Both the position numbers and the translations under genes were made by a program. From Pseudobacteriovorax antillogorgiicola (GTDB lineage Bacteria > Bdellovibrionota_B > Oligoflexia > Oligoflexales > RGVZ01), in contig CAMDHM010000001.1 in the NCBI GenBank assembly GCA_945898195.1, positions 1 to 64,000 on the forward strand: a stretch of 64,000 bases of DNA, read 5' to 3'. Under the pieces are notes generated by a model. It saw only the letters and a program-made list of their open reading frames with translations. It was not told the origin of the DNA and searched no databases. The first letter of the stretch is position 1, and the number at the start of each line of letters is the position of its first letter. Below are positions 24,262 to 32,692 of the stretch, piece after piece.

Positions 24262-24502
24262 GTAGCGAACCTCTAGCTGCGTGAATTCTGCCCCCTAAAA
24301 CCGATCAAAATCTCAACTACCTCACCACCGCGTTGATTTTCATGGCGCCACTAAGTTTATGAAACATAAACTTTATGGATATTGGAATATTATATATATA
24401 TTACTATTAATAATTATAACATACAACTCCTCAGTGATTTTGGTCTTCGTTAGTCTTATATTGATGAATCGATAGAAAAACCAGTTTAAGGAGTTCATAG
24501 TA
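24262..24502. promoter_or_regulatory. AT-rich spacer with a palindrome, probable promoter region
   Basis: No gene is seen. The perfect inverted repeat aagtttatg-aaa-cataaactt at 24353-24373 looks like an operator. It is followed by about 60 very AT-rich bases and, at 24490, a ribosome site for the next lipoprotein gene. Which protein binds here is unknown. Confidence 0.45.
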
Positions 24503-25192
24503 ATGAAACTGTCATTTTTAACCGCCAGCAGTATCTCACTCGCCGCATTGGTATCTTCCTGCGGAAGTGCAGACCATCAGAGTTCATGGGCTAAATCTGT
24601 TTTAGATTCTTATTCCAATTTGGATCGCACCTTGGCTGACGACCTCAATGGCAAACTCGAATCGGTAGAAATCACGGCTGCAACCTGCGGTGACAATAAC
24701 CTCGTCAAAGCCAGGAATTTGGGAAAAAGTTGGGTTACCTGCCCATGGAAATTGGCAGCCGGCGATCGCTTCACCCGGGTGACCACGATCGAGCAGCTCA
24801 ACACGACGTTTACCTTCAGCGTCGCTGACGCTTCCAATGCCGGTGTTGCCCATGTCGACGTCAAGTTCGCCATCGATCACGGCGACTTTTTGACCAGGGA
24901 CTACAGTGTCAATGCAACGGCATCAAGTGGCGTGACTTTCTTCAAAGCGATTAACCAATATCGCAACGGTCCTGAGCACCAAGTCATTTACCGCGCCAGC
25001 GTACCCTATGCAGCGGGTCAGAATTCGGTGACTTCTGAAATCGTGATTCGCAACCTTGAAATCAAAGACGCTTCCGAGGCGACTTTTGCCCCGGTATTGC
25101 GCATCCGTCGCAACCAGGCAATTCCGACCGACGTCCTTGGTGGTGGCCCGGTGCGTTACGAGTCCATTATGGATTCAATTCGTATCGATTAA
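24503..25192 (+). CDS. lipoprotein, unknown
   Basis: A 229-residue exported protein with a signal peptide ending in the lipobox LVSSC (Cys at about 20). The mature part has about twelve predicted beta strands (TTFTFSVADAS, VDVKFAIDH, SEIVIRNLEIK) and two Cys that may pair. This suggests an all-beta envelope domain, but no family is recognised. AAGGAG precedes the ATG by about eight bases. It stands alone between the duplicated fragment and a long non-coding stretch. Confidence 0.7.
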   Translation: MKLSFLTASSISLAALVSSCGSADHQSSWAKSVLDSYSNLDRTLADDLNGKLESVEITAATCGDNNLVKARNLGKSWVTCPWKLAAGDRFTRVTTIEQLNTTFTFSVADASNAGVAHVDVKFAIDHGDFLTRDYSVNATASSGVTFFKAINQYRNGPEHQVIYRASVPYAAGQNSVTSEIVIRNLEIKDASEATFAPVLRIRRNQAIPTDVLGGGPVRYESIMDSIRID

Positions 25193-25615
25193 AAAAAACA
25201 GATTTTTTCGTCGTTATCAAAGCGATAACGCAGCCACAAGATAGGAACGATTCCATAAAAGCATTGAGAAACCGTGTGGTAATGTTGGTATCTGCAATGC
25301 CTTTGTGGTTCGCTCGCATTCAACGGAATATCAGTAGGAATTTGCTGAGCGGACCGTGATTCCTTTTGAGATCTTGCGCTCTTCGCTGAGCGTGGAAAGA
25401 CCAGTAAGTTTTTTTACCCAATATTTCCGCCGAGTCAGGCGCTGCGCGAGCCGGGGGGGCTTCAAATGCCCCAAAATGGAAAGTAAATGATCTTCTTGTT
25501 GTGATCGACATGGGTCGAGCCGCCTAACAAATGACATCGCATCGTTGGATGGCTTAATGGTGAAAGGTTTATAATAGTAAAAGCCGGACGTTACCGGGCA
25601 TATGCCGCAAGGCAA
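25193..25615. other. non-coding stretch between lipoprotein and ABC transporter genes
   Basis: About 420 bases. A weak hairpin (cgttatc/gataacg at 25212-25230) lies just behind the lipoprotein stop and may terminate transcription. A 94-codon minus-strand frame at 25331-25615 has no ribosome site, unusual composition and no recognisable motif, and is probably chance. Together with the copied fragment at 24157, this points to past rearrangement here. Confidence 0.5.
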
Positions 25616-27370
25616 TCAATGAGTCTCGTGATTCAATAGCCGCGTGAACGCAGGGGACTGCCGCACAAGTTTGGTAGTCCCCTGTTCTATAATTCTTCCG
25701 CTCTCCATGATGACAATCTCGTCAGCGCATTCAAGGGCTGGAATTCGGTGTGCAATCATGATCACGCTGGCTCCGCGCGTGGCAAGTCCCCGCAAGCAAC
25801 GGTACACCACCTGCTCAAGCTCCGGATCAAGAGCCGAAGTGCCTTCATCGATCAGCACCACTTTCGCATCATGGTAGACAAGTCGGGCCAGCAATAACCT
25901 CTGTGCCTGACCGCCAGATATCGCCAATGGTATTTCACCCAAACGATCGGAAAATTCTGGAATGCCAACCTCACGCAAGGCGAAGGCGGCGCGATTAGCA
26001 TCGCCCTCACGATCCGGATAACAAATATTTTCCAGCAAGGTTGCCGACATGAGTTGGACACCTTGGGGCATGTAACAAATTTTTCCAGAGGTCAAGACAG
26101 TGCCAGAGTTTGGACTGACAAGACCAAGGATAGCCTTAAACAAAGTCGTCTTTCCGGCGCCTGACATTCCGCCAATGCCATACAAACGACCGCAAATAAA
26201 TTTGAAGGAGACGTTGTCCAGCGCCGGACTTATGCCTCCTGGATAGGACAGGGTGATGTTTTTACAAGAGACCGCAACATCACCGTCCTCACCGATCGTC
26301 GACCCTACTACAGCCTTGGCATGGGCATTAAGAAAATCAATGGTCGTCGCCAGCCGCTCCACGGCAGCCATGCCTTCTTTGTTGCTGTTGAAATACTTGC
26401 CGAGCTTAGCCACAGATTGCGCAAATAGACCGATCGATGAGAAAAATGAAATTAAGACGGCGCCCGTCACGCGCCCTGAACGAACATCCTCCAAGGCTAT
26501 GTAAAGGATGGCCACGATGGCGATAACACCAAAGGCCTCAATCAAAGGGGATGTCCGTGCGCGAAGCCGTCCAGCCCGAATCATCCGGTCTAGCAAGATT
26601 TCATTCAACTGCTTCAGTTTTTTGTATTCCTTGGATTCCGTTCGAAAGTGTTTGATCGTTTCAAATCCAAGGAGTCGTTGCTGGATCCATTCGGCTAATT
26701 CTGCGGTTTCGATCAGCACCTTTGCCGTCCGACCGCGCAGCCTTTTTCCAAACCGCCGGATCACCAGAGCCGCAGGCAATAAACCTGCAAGAAAAGCCAC
26801 AAAAAGCTTAGGCGAAAGCAAAACCAAAGTCGCGCCAAGGAATAAAACCTGAAGTCCTTCGCGGGGTAAACCACCATAGAAGTGCACGATATACTCGCGC
26901 AACATACGCACGTCATTGGTCATGGAGGTGGCAATGCTTGAATCTACAGCGCTGCCCGAGGGACTGCGTCGCGCCTCGGGACTCAAGTGCACATAGGCGG
27001 CCATTAGGTCTCGCCTTATGGCGCGCGAAATTTTTTCACCGATGCGCTCCCAGATGAACCACTGAACGCCCCCAACAAACGCTTTTACAAGCGCCACGGA
27101 AACCAGCAAAACCGGCAGAGATTCGAAAAGTGCCGCGGCAGCAATTGTGGGTGATCCTGATAGCCGTTCGGGCAACCATGCGAGACGAGGAGAGACAAGT
27201 TCTCGCCACGGCACACTGCCAGACTGCGAAGTCAGCATCAGCTGCAAAGATGGGCCAATCAGCAAAGTGATCAGCGCAGCCACCAGGCCAAGAAGCAATG
27301 CAGCCGTGTGCCCCGCCAGCATTCCTGGGGATTCACGTCGCAAATACTTTTTCAAAAAAGATGAATGCAT
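25616..27370 (-). CDS. ABC exporter, fused permease and ATPase
   Basis: A 584-residue half-transporter of the MsbA/lipid-exporter type. Six membrane helices occupy about 1-320. The nucleotide-binding domain follows with Walker A GMSGAGKTT (about 405), signature SGGQAQR (about 492), Walker B VVLIDEGTSALD (about 513) and the switch His in MIAHRI (about 547). Such proteins act as homodimers and export lipids, peptides or drugs; the substrate is unknown. The last 25 codons carry an inverted repeat (caggggact/agtcccctg) and are duplicated behind hpf. Confidence 0.92.
   Translation of the reverse strand: MHSSFLKKYLRRESPGMLAGHTAALLLGLVAALITLLIGPSLQLMLTSQSGSVPWRELVSPRLAWLPERLSGSPTIAAAALFESLPVLLVSVALVKAFVGGVQWFIWERIGEKISRAIRRDLMAAYVHLSPEARRSPSGSAVDSSIATSMTNDVRMLREYIVHFYGGLPREGLQVLFLGATLVLLSPKLFVAFLAGLLPAALVIRRFGKRLRGRTAKVLIETAELAEWIQQRLLGFETIKHFRTESKEYKKLKQLNEILLDRMIRAGRLRARTSPLIEAFGVIAIVAILYIALEDVRSGRVTGAVLISFFSSIGLFAQSVAKLGKYFNSNKEGMAAVERLATTIDFLNAHAKAVVGSTIGEDGDVAVSCKNITLSYPGGISPALDNVSFKFICGRLYGIGGMSGAGKTTLFKAILGLVSPNSGTVLTSGKICYMPQGVQLMSATLLENICYPDREGDANRAAFALREVGIPEFSDRLGEIPLAISGGQAQRLLLARLVYHDAKVVLIDEGTSALDPELEQVVYRCLRGLATRGASVIMIAHRIPALECADEIVIMESGRIIEQGTTKLVRQSPAFTRLLNHETH
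25626..25701. repeat. copy B, first block, inside the ABC transporter gene
   Basis: A 76-base block that recurs at 24157-24232 with one mismatch. On the minus strand it encodes about the last 25 residues of the transporter (IIEQGTTKLVRQSPAF and on). It is presumed to be the source copy because it is in frame and intact. Confidence 0.93.
25839..25867. repeat. copy B, second block, Walker B region of the ABC gene
   Basis: A 29-base block identical to 24233-24261. On the minus strand it encodes the AKVVLIDEGT part of the Walker B motif. In copy A it is joined directly to the first block. Confidence 0.9.
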
Positions 27371-27399
27371 TTGAGTTGAGTTTATCGGGAAGATTGATT

Positions 27400-27485
27400 T
27401 GGTGCGAAGGGGGGGACTTGAACCCCCAACCTTAAAAAGGACTGGCTTCTGAGACCAGCGTGTCTACCAGTTCCACCACCTTCGC
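27400..27485 (-). tRNA. tRNA-Leu (anticodon CAG)
   Basis: On the minus strand an 86-base cloverleaf: acceptor GCGAAGG pairs with CCTTCGC, followed by A and an encoded CCA. The anticodon arm CTGGT-CTCAGAA-GCCAG gives anticodon CAG, reading CUG. A long variable arm, as in tRNA-Leu, and a T-arm with GGTTCAAGT are present. It lies between the ABC transporter and clpP-like genes. Confidence 0.96.
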
Positions 27486-27539
27486 AGAGAACACCGCCAG
27501 TTTGAATTGCTTCGATATCCGACGGTCAGAGCGGGTGTC

Positions 27540-28142
27540 TTACTTCAGTTCTTTGATATTTTCGATAATTTTCGTCACCAGCCCATACTCAAGGGCCTCA
27601 GATGCGGACATCCAATAGTCACGGGTGGTATCTTTAGCAACCTTTTCAAGGGGTTGCTTACACTCCTTGGCCAATAAATCGTTGATCTTCTGGCGGGTTT
27701 TCAAGATCTCCTTGGCGGTGATCTCGATGTCCGAAGCCTGGCCGTAGATTTGTCCGGGAATTAACGGCTGGTGGATCAAAAATTTGGTGTTTGGCATCGA
27801 ATAGCGACGGCTTTTTTCCGCAGCGACGAAAATTACCGTTGCGATACTTGCGCAAAGTCCGCTGGCAACAATATTCACCGGCGAGGTGATAAAGCGGATC
27901 GTATCAAATATTGCGTAGCCGCTATTTACTTCGCCCCCAGGACTGTTCAAGTACATCGTGATTGGCGCACCTGGTTTCGCGGATTCCATCGCCAGCAGAT
28001 TGCTTACAATCCGCTTTGACACGCTGGCGTTGATTCCTTCGGAAACAAAAATGATGCGATTTTCAAGGAGGCGATATTCGCCCGACTGCATCATTAGGTC
28101 AGACAGTTCAAATTTGCCGTGTTCCATTGCATTCTCCATCAT
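27540..28142 (-). CDS. clpP: ClpP-family serine protease
   Basis: A 200-residue proteolytic subunit of the Clp type. The fold landmarks are NSPGGEVNSG (oxyanion loop, about 66), the nucleophile Ser in GLCASIAT (about 98), FLIHQPL with the catalytic His (about 122) and DYWMSASEA near the catalytic Asp (about 172). In typical ClpP the Ser block reads GQAASMG; here the two residues before the Ala-Ser are Leu-Cys and a Gly is missing, so this may be a paralogue. Oligomerises and works with a Clp ATPase, none of which is in this window. Confidence 0.88.
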   Translation of the reverse strand: MMENAMEHGKFELSDLMMQSGEYRLLENRIIFVSEGINASVSKRIVSNLLAMESAKPGAPITMYLNSPGGEVNSGYAIFDTIRFITSPVNIVASGLCASIATVIFVAAEKSRRYSMPNTKFLIHQPLIPGQIYGQASDIEITAKEILKTRQKINDLLAKECKQPLEKVAKDTTRDYWMSASEALEYGLVTKIIENIKELK

Positions 28143-28190
28143 AATCTCCGTAACAGCTCAACGAGCCTCAAGATTATGCCAACAAGGTGA

Positions 28191-30572
28191 CTACATCAAG
28201 CTTTGAGGGTCCACATCGACTCGAACCCGAATGTCTGCGCCTAGGTCTGCCGTGGCGCCAACCAGCCCGGTCAATAATTCCCGGACAGATTCTGGATGGT
28301 AGGAGGACAGCAGCACGGTCCGCCGGTGACGGCCCCGAACGGTCTCCAGGGGTGGAGTCGCCGGCCCAAGAACCTTGACCCGACTGAAAAGGTTTGGGTT
28401 TTGGGTCGAGGCGGCATCAATCCAGGAGTCGATTTTCTGAACAGCCTGTTCAACTTTGCGCTGCTCTTCACTGGAGAACTCAAGGTTGATCATGCGGCTG
28501 AAGGGGGGATATCCGTAGGCCTTCCGGAACTCCAACTCGCGGAGGACAAAGGTTTTATAATCCTGGGCCAGTGCCAACTGAACCACGGGATGGGAAAACC
28601 GGGCGCTTTGGATCATAACCCGCCCCGGCAATCCGGCCCGGCCTGCCCGGCCCGCCGCTTGGACGATCAATTGAAAGGTGCGTTCGCCTGCCCTAAAATC
28701 GGGCAAGTTTAGGATCTGATCCACCTCGATAATGACCACGAGGGTCACCGAAGGAAAATCGTGGCCTTTCGCAAGAATCTGCGTGCCCACTAAAATATCA
28801 ACCTCGCGATTGCGGAACTTGGCGAGGGTCGCGGGCAAGAGTTCACGATCGGAAACGGTATCGGAATCAAGGCGCATGATGCGGGCCTCGGGCAACACGG
28901 CCTGCAAGGCTTCCTCGGCCCTTTCGCTGCCATAGCCAACCGTCACGAAGGTATCTTCAGGCGACTTTTTCATCACCGCTGCAACCGTTGTCGCGTAATC
29001 ACAGTAGTGACAGCGCAGGCGAGCCGTTCGTCCGTGAACGGTCAGGCTGATGCTGCAGTTAGGACACTGGACGGCGGTTCTTAGGGCCACAGAATAGAGA
29101 TAGTAGGCATATCCGCGCCGGTTCACGAGAACGATTGATTGATTTCCGGCCCGCAAATTCTCTCGCAGGGCTTCCACGACACGGGTGTCCATTTGTAGGG
29201 TCGTGGCACTTGAATTTTGGTGCGGATGCCCGGGCGGCAGGTCAGCCACCTCGCGGGCCACCACCGTGCCTTTTTTCCACGCAGGATTGCATTGGATGGC
29301 AATAATTTCGGGGAGGGGTTTACCGGAGACTCGCTCCGGGAGTTCGACCAGATCATATCGTCCGGTGGCAGCATTGTGAAAACTTTCGAGAGACGGTGTC
29401 GCGCTGCCTAGAACGACCGTTGCATTTTCAATCCGTGCACGCATGACGGCAACATCGCGCCCATTGTAAGTCAGACCGGTGGCCTGTTTGTAACTGCCAT
29501 CGTGCTCCTCATCGACCATAATTAGGCGCAGGTTTTGAAATCCGGCAAAAACCGCAGAGCGTGGGCCGATTAAGATGCGCGCCTCGCCAGATCGAATCCG
29601 GCTCAACTGTTCCCAGCGATCTGTGTCCAACATGGCAGAATGGACAACCGCCACGAGGCCGGGGAAGCGTGCTTCAAAAACGCGGGTCATTTGAGGCGTC
29701 AGGGCGATTTCGGGGACCATCACCAACGATTGTCGGTCGGGACCTTCGGCCAGGGCTTGTTCAATTAGATGGAGGTAAACCTCCGTTTTGCCCGATCCGG
29801 TAACGCCGAGCAGAAGAAACGGCTTTTGAGGGTGGGGGGCTGCGACGCCGCGGGAGCGGATGGCCTCCACAGCGGCCATCTGGCTCGAAGTCAGTTGGGG
29901 TGCCTTAGTTGAAGGAGGGTTCCCAGTGGATTCAACATCAGTGAGAGGTTCTGGAGAGGTCTCGGAGGTGGCAGTTTGGAGCGTTGTGCCCACCTTACGC
30001 CCGACCACTTTGCGATTTGAGACGCGCGTGATCCATTTCTGCTTTGCCCAAGAAGAAATTACGCCTTCGGCATCTTGACCGATGGACGAAATTTTCTTTT
30101 TCACGGTTGCTAACGAATAAGAATCCTTGGCTTTTTCTGTCCCAAATACGGCGCACAAAAGTGGGTCCAATTGGCAGGCGAGGCGCCCCGTGACGGTGAT
30201 GGCCACCGCCTTGGCCACACTTTTTTTAACGCCCGCGGGAAGCATGGCTCGAAGGACTTCTCCCGGAGGATGGTAATAATAGGTCGACATCCAGCGGGCG
30301 AGCTTTAGTAGGGGCCCGCTATAAAGGGTCTCGTCATCGATAATTTCAAGGGCCGCTTTTAGTTTTGAAGGATCGAGCCCGGTCGGGGGGTCTGCGCTGA
30401 GGGCCAAAATGACGCCCACCATCTTCTGACGGCCAAACGGCACCAACACCCTGCAGCCAGGCAAAGGCGCGAGGGCTTGGCCCCCACCACCGACTGCCCG
30501 TGGCAACTTGTAGGTGAAAGTCTGAAAAAGTGGTGTGGGAACGGCCACTTCAATGTAAGAGTTACTGGTCAT
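28191..30572 (-). CDS. priA: primosomal helicase PriA, one zinc site missing
   Basis: A 793-residue 3'-5' DNA helicase that restarts collapsed replication forks. Landmarks: N-terminal 3' DNA-binding domain with PLFQTFTYKLP, Walker A GVTGSGKTEVYLH (about 258), DEEHDGSYKQ (about 350), GSATPSLES, the zinc region CPNCSISL and RCHYC (about 505-530), then AKGHDFPSVTLV and QAAGRAGRAG. PriA normally has eight Cys for two zinc ions. Here the outer four are replaced (LYSVAL for the first pair, MKKS for the last) while the inner four remain. Confidence 0.95.
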   Translation of the reverse strand: MTSNSYIEVAVPTPLFQTFTYKLPRAVGGGGQALAPLPGCRVLVPFGRQKMVGVILALSADPPTGLDPSKLKAALEIIDDETLYSGPLLKLARWMSTYYYHPPGEVLRAMLPAGVKKSVAKAVAITVTGRLACQLDPLLCAVFGTEKAKDSYSLATVKKKISSIGQDAEGVISSWAKQKWITRVSNRKVVGRKVGTTLQTATSETSPEPLTDVESTGNPPSTKAPQLTSSQMAAVEAIRSRGVAAPHPQKPFLLLGVTGSGKTEVYLHLIEQALAEGPDRQSLVMVPEIALTPQMTRVFEARFPGLVAVVHSAMLDTDRWEQLSRIRSGEARILIGPRSAVFAGFQNLRLIMVDEEHDGSYKQATGLTYNGRDVAVMRARIENATVVLGSATPSLESFHNAATGRYDLVELPERVSGKPLPEIIAIQCNPAWKKGTVVAREVADLPPGHPHQNSSATTLQMDTRVVEALRENLRAGNQSIVLVNRRGYAYYLYSVALRTAVQCPNCSISLTVHGRTARLRCHYCDYATTVAAVMKKSPEDTFVTVGYGSERAEEALQAVLPEARIMRLDSDTVSDRELLPATLAKFRNREVDILVGTQILAKGHDFPSVTLVVIIEVDQILNLPDFRAGERTFQLIVQAAGRAGRAGLPGRVMIQSARFSHPVVQLALAQDYKTFVLRELEFRKAYGYPPFSRMINLEFSSEEQRKVEQAVQKIDSWIDAASTQNPNLFSRVKVLGPATPPLETVRGRHRRTVLLSSYHPESVRELLTGLVGATADLGADIRVRVDVDPQSLM

Positions 30573-30656
30573 AAAATGCTTGCCACACTAGGGCTCATAG
30601 GTTATTTTCCGCCCTCTTTTGTCGCACACTATGCGCGACTCTGGCAAATACCTCGA

Positions 30657-30716
30657 TCAACCCGGCGGTCCAGCGGGTTGACATTATCGGGAAACTCCTC
30701 AGGGATCTCCTGTAAT
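30657..30716 (+). promoter_or_regulatory. inverted repeat and possible promoter before rpsR
   Basis: tcaacccg (30657-30664) and cgggttga (30674-30681) form an inverted repeat, and ttgaca at 30678-30683 matches a -35 box. A matching -10 box at standard spacing is poor, so the promoter call is tentative. The S18 operon must be transcribed from near here because priA lies on the other strand. Confidence 0.35.
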
Positions 30717-30760
30717 GACCAGTCGAGGAACTATCAATTGGACAAGCCTTTGGAGGAATC

Positions 30761-31189
30761 ATGAGGCCAGTTAAACGCAAGCGCAGACTGATGTCACGGC
30801 GCAAGCGAACCCTCGATCCGAGTATCGTGATCGACTACAAAAAACCAGACACCTTGAAGCGTTTCATCTCGGAACGCGGCAAGATCATTCCACGCCGCAT
30901 CTCGGGCGCAACGGCAAAACAACAACGGGTAATTTCTGAAGCCATCAAGCGCGCACGCTTTTTGGCTCTGATTCCGTTGTCTGTCGCCCATCGCACAGAG
31001 CGCGGATTTGCTGGTGAAATGGCCGCTGCAGCTGCAGCGATGTCGGCACCCCGTGAATTCGGTCGTGGCCGCTTTGAAGGTCGCGGTGATCGCCCTGAAG
31101 GCGGCGGTCGTGACTTCAACCGCGAAGGTGGTCGTGATTTCGGCGGCGAAGGCCGTCCGGCACGCTCTGCCAGCACTGAGGAGGAATAA
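30761..31189 (+). CDS. rpsR: 30S ribosomal protein S18 with long RG-rich tail
   Basis: Residues about 22-90 are S18: [39 protein letters not shown] and [10 protein letters not shown]. Usual S18 length is 75-90 residues; here 142. The extra C-terminal 50 residues are Gly/Arg/Glu-rich ([20 protein letters not shown]) and look disordered and RNA-binding. The gene starts a cluster with rpmB, a small basic protein and rnhA; the usual upstream partner rpsF is absent here. GGAGG precedes the ATG. Confidence 0.93.
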   Translation: MRPVKRKRRLMSRRKRTLDPSIVIDYKKPDTLKRFISERGKIIPRRISGATAKQQRVISEAIKRARFLALIPLSVAHRTERGFAGEMAAAAAAMSAPREFGRGRFEGRGDRPEGGGRDFNREGGRDFGGEGRPARSASTEEE

Positions 31190-31191
31190 CC

Positions 31192-31419
31192 ATGAGCCGT
31201 CGTTGTGAACTCTCCGGCAAAGGCGTTCAAGTTGGACACAAGGTGTCCCACTCAAACGTTAAAACAAAAACCCGGCGTCTGCCCAACCTTCAGGCCAAGC
31301 GTTTCTGGTCTCCAGAAAAGAAGCGTTTCTTTTCTATGAAGGTCAGCACTGCTGCAATTCGCACAATCGACAAAATCGGCCTGGATGCTTACGCAAAACG
31401 CGCCGGCATCAAGCTCTAA
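31192..31419 (+). CDS. rpmB: 50S ribosomal protein L28
   Basis: A 75-residue L28: SRRCELSGKGVQVGHKVSHS, then KTKTRRLPNLQ and the C-terminal TAAIRTIDKIGLDAYA. The N-terminal Cys is present but the second half of a zinc-type Cys pair is not. It begins two bases after the rpsR stop region, so the genes are cotranscribed and probably coupled. Confidence 0.95.
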   Translation: MSRRCELSGKGVQVGHKVSHSNVKTKTRRLPNLQAKRFWSPEKKRFFSMKVSTAAIRTIDKIGLDAYAKRAGIKL

Positions 31420-31437
31420 ACGTCAGGAGACGAGACC

Positions 31438-31644
31438 ATGGGTCGTGCAGACAACCGTAAATCAATGAAAATGCGCCAGAAAAAAGCCGCTCGCGCAAAG
31501 AACCTACGCCTTCACATGAAAATTGTGGCGAGCAAACTGGCTGCTGGCGCTGAAGAGGCTCCAAAGGCCGCTCCGAAAAAGCGTCCAGCTGGAACGACAA
31601 CGACCCGCAAAGTCGTTGCGACCACGGCACCGGTTACTGAGTGA
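31438..31644 (+). CDS. small basic protein, ribosome-operon associated
   Basis: A 68-residue, Lys/Arg/Ala-rich protein. The first 30 residues ([20 protein letters not shown]) look like an RNA-binding helix; the rest is an Ala/Pro/Thr-rich flexible tail. It lies 18 bases after rpmB with a plausible ribosome site (CAGGAG) and its TGA overlaps the GTG of rnhA. It is probably a ribosome-associated or assembly factor; this is inferred from charge and place only. Confidence 0.65.
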   Translation: MGRADNRKSMKMRQKKAARAKNLRLHMKIVASKLAAGAEEAPKAAPKKRPAGTTTTRKVVATTAPVTE

Positions 31645-32087
31645 CCCGAAAGAGAGTCGTTTTGACGACTGACGGCGCCTGCCTCGGCAACCCCGGACCG
31701 GGGGGCTGGGGGGCGCTGTTGCGCTTTGGGGATCACGAAAAAATGTTGAGTGGCGGCGAGCGCGATTCCACCAACAATCGGATGGAGCTCAGTGCAGTCA
31801 TCCATGGATTGCGAGCTTTAACCCAGCCTTGTGATGTCAAGATTGTCACCGACAGCAAATACGTGATGAACGCATTTGTTGAAGGGTGGTTCAAGAATTG
31901 GGAGCGCAACGGCTGGATGACCGCAGCTAAAAAACCTGTAAAAAATCAGGACCTTTGGCAAGAATTGGCGGACGAAATCCACAAGCACCATATCGAATGG
32001 AAGTGGGTCAAAGGTCACGCTGGCCATGAGGACAATGAGCGGGTCGACGTCGCAGCCCGTGAAGCCGCTGAGCGACAAGGTGTTTGA
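31641..32087 (+). CDS. rnhA: ribonuclease HI
   Basis: A 148-residue RNase H fold enzyme that removes RNA from RNA-DNA hybrids. The four acidic catalytic residues are visible: [16 protein letters not shown] (Asp, about 8), [10 protein letters not shown] (Glu), [11 protein letters not shown] (Asp) and [11 protein letters not shown] (Asp). The handle region [11 protein letters not shown] is the E. coli type. GTG 31641 overlaps the upstream stop (GTGA). Confidence 0.96.
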   Translation: MTRKRVVLTTDGACLGNPGPGGWGALLRFGDHEKMLSGGERDSTNNRMELSAVIHGLRALTQPCDVKIVTDSKYVMNAFVEGWFKNWERNGWMTAAKKPVKNQDLWQELADEIHKHHIEWKWVKGHAGHEDNERVDVAAREAAERQGV

Positions 32088-32123
32088 ACGCACTTAGAGA
32101 TGCAATCAAGCCACCTGAAATCC

Positions 32124-32152
32124 TTGACAGTATTTGGTTGTGGCTGATAGAA
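32124..32152 (+). promoter_or_regulatory. sigma-70-like promoter of rpsT
   Basis: ttgaca at 32124-32129 is a perfect -35 box; gatagaa at 32146-32152 serves as the -10 box with 16-17 bases between. It lies about 50 bases upstream of the rpsT start and behind the rnhA stop. Confidence 0.6.
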
Positions 32153-32198
32153 CCCACAGCCTGTTGGTTCCGTAAGTATATTGATATGAGGTTTTTTC

Positions 32199-32606
32199 GT
32201 GGCTAACCACAAATCTTCCGAAAAACGTGCCCGCTCCACTGAAGTGAAGCGTCAGCGTAACAGCAACTATATGTCCTCCGTTCGCACTGCGGTTAAAAAA
32301 TACCGTTTTGCATTGAACGGTCTGGCAGCCGGGACCGGCGAAGAAGCCGCCAAGGTGTTGGAACTTCTTACCAAAGCCCAATCAGCTTTGGGCAAAGCTG
32401 CTTCCAAAGGCCTGCTGCATAAGAATAATGCCGCTCGCTCCATTGGCCGTCTGACCCAGGCTTTCAAAGGCATCGAGAAATCCGGCGCACCGGCATCGGC
32501 AACAGCCAAGCCAAAAGCAAAATCTGCAAAGGGCTCTGCAAAGAAGTCCGCTGCGAAAAAGTCGGTTAAAAAGACCGCTGCTAAATCGACCAAGTCGAAG
32601 AAGTAG
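32199..32606 (+). CDS. rpsT: 30S ribosomal protein S20 with Lys/Ala-rich tail
   Basis: A 135-residue protein. Residues 1-90 are S20: ANHKSSEKRARSTEVKRQRN, then the helical bundle ending LLHKNNAARSIGRLTQA. Standard S20 has 85-90 residues; the extra 40 form an AK-rich tail (KGSAKKSAAKKSVKKTAAK) resembling histone H1-type tails. The start is GTG 32199 with TGAGG upstream, a weak start like the UUG of E. coli rpsT that permits autoregulation. Its own promoter and terminator make it a single-gene unit. Confidence 0.95.
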   Translation: MANHKSSEKRARSTEVKRQRNSNYMSSVRTAVKKYRFALNGLAAGTGEEAAKVLELLTKAQSALGKAASKGLLHKNNAARSIGRLTQAFKGIEKSGAPASATAKPKAKSAKGSAKKSAAKKSVKKTAAKSTKSKK

Positions 32607-32619
32607 TATTCTCTGAATT

Positions 32620-32660
32620 AAAAAGCCCCGGTGACTCGTAAATCGTCACAGGGGCTTTTT
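32620..32660. terminator. rpsT intrinsic terminator (bidirectional)
   Basis: aaaaagccccggtgac pairs with gtcacaggggcttttt around a tcgtaaatc loop, ending in TTTTT on the plus strand and equally T-rich on the minus strand. It serves rpsT and probably the convergent mazG unit. Confidence 0.92.
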
Positions 32661-32692
32661 CTATTCCGTCGTTCAGAAGTTACGTCATCCTC

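Noticed and set aside
25331-25615. 94-codon minus-strand frame next to the ABC transporter gene
   Set aside because: No ribosome site, odd composition and no motif; the flanking region looks rearranged, so chance is more likely.
27658-28206. Frames opposite clpP
   Set aside because: They match no family and the minus-strand protease is well supported.
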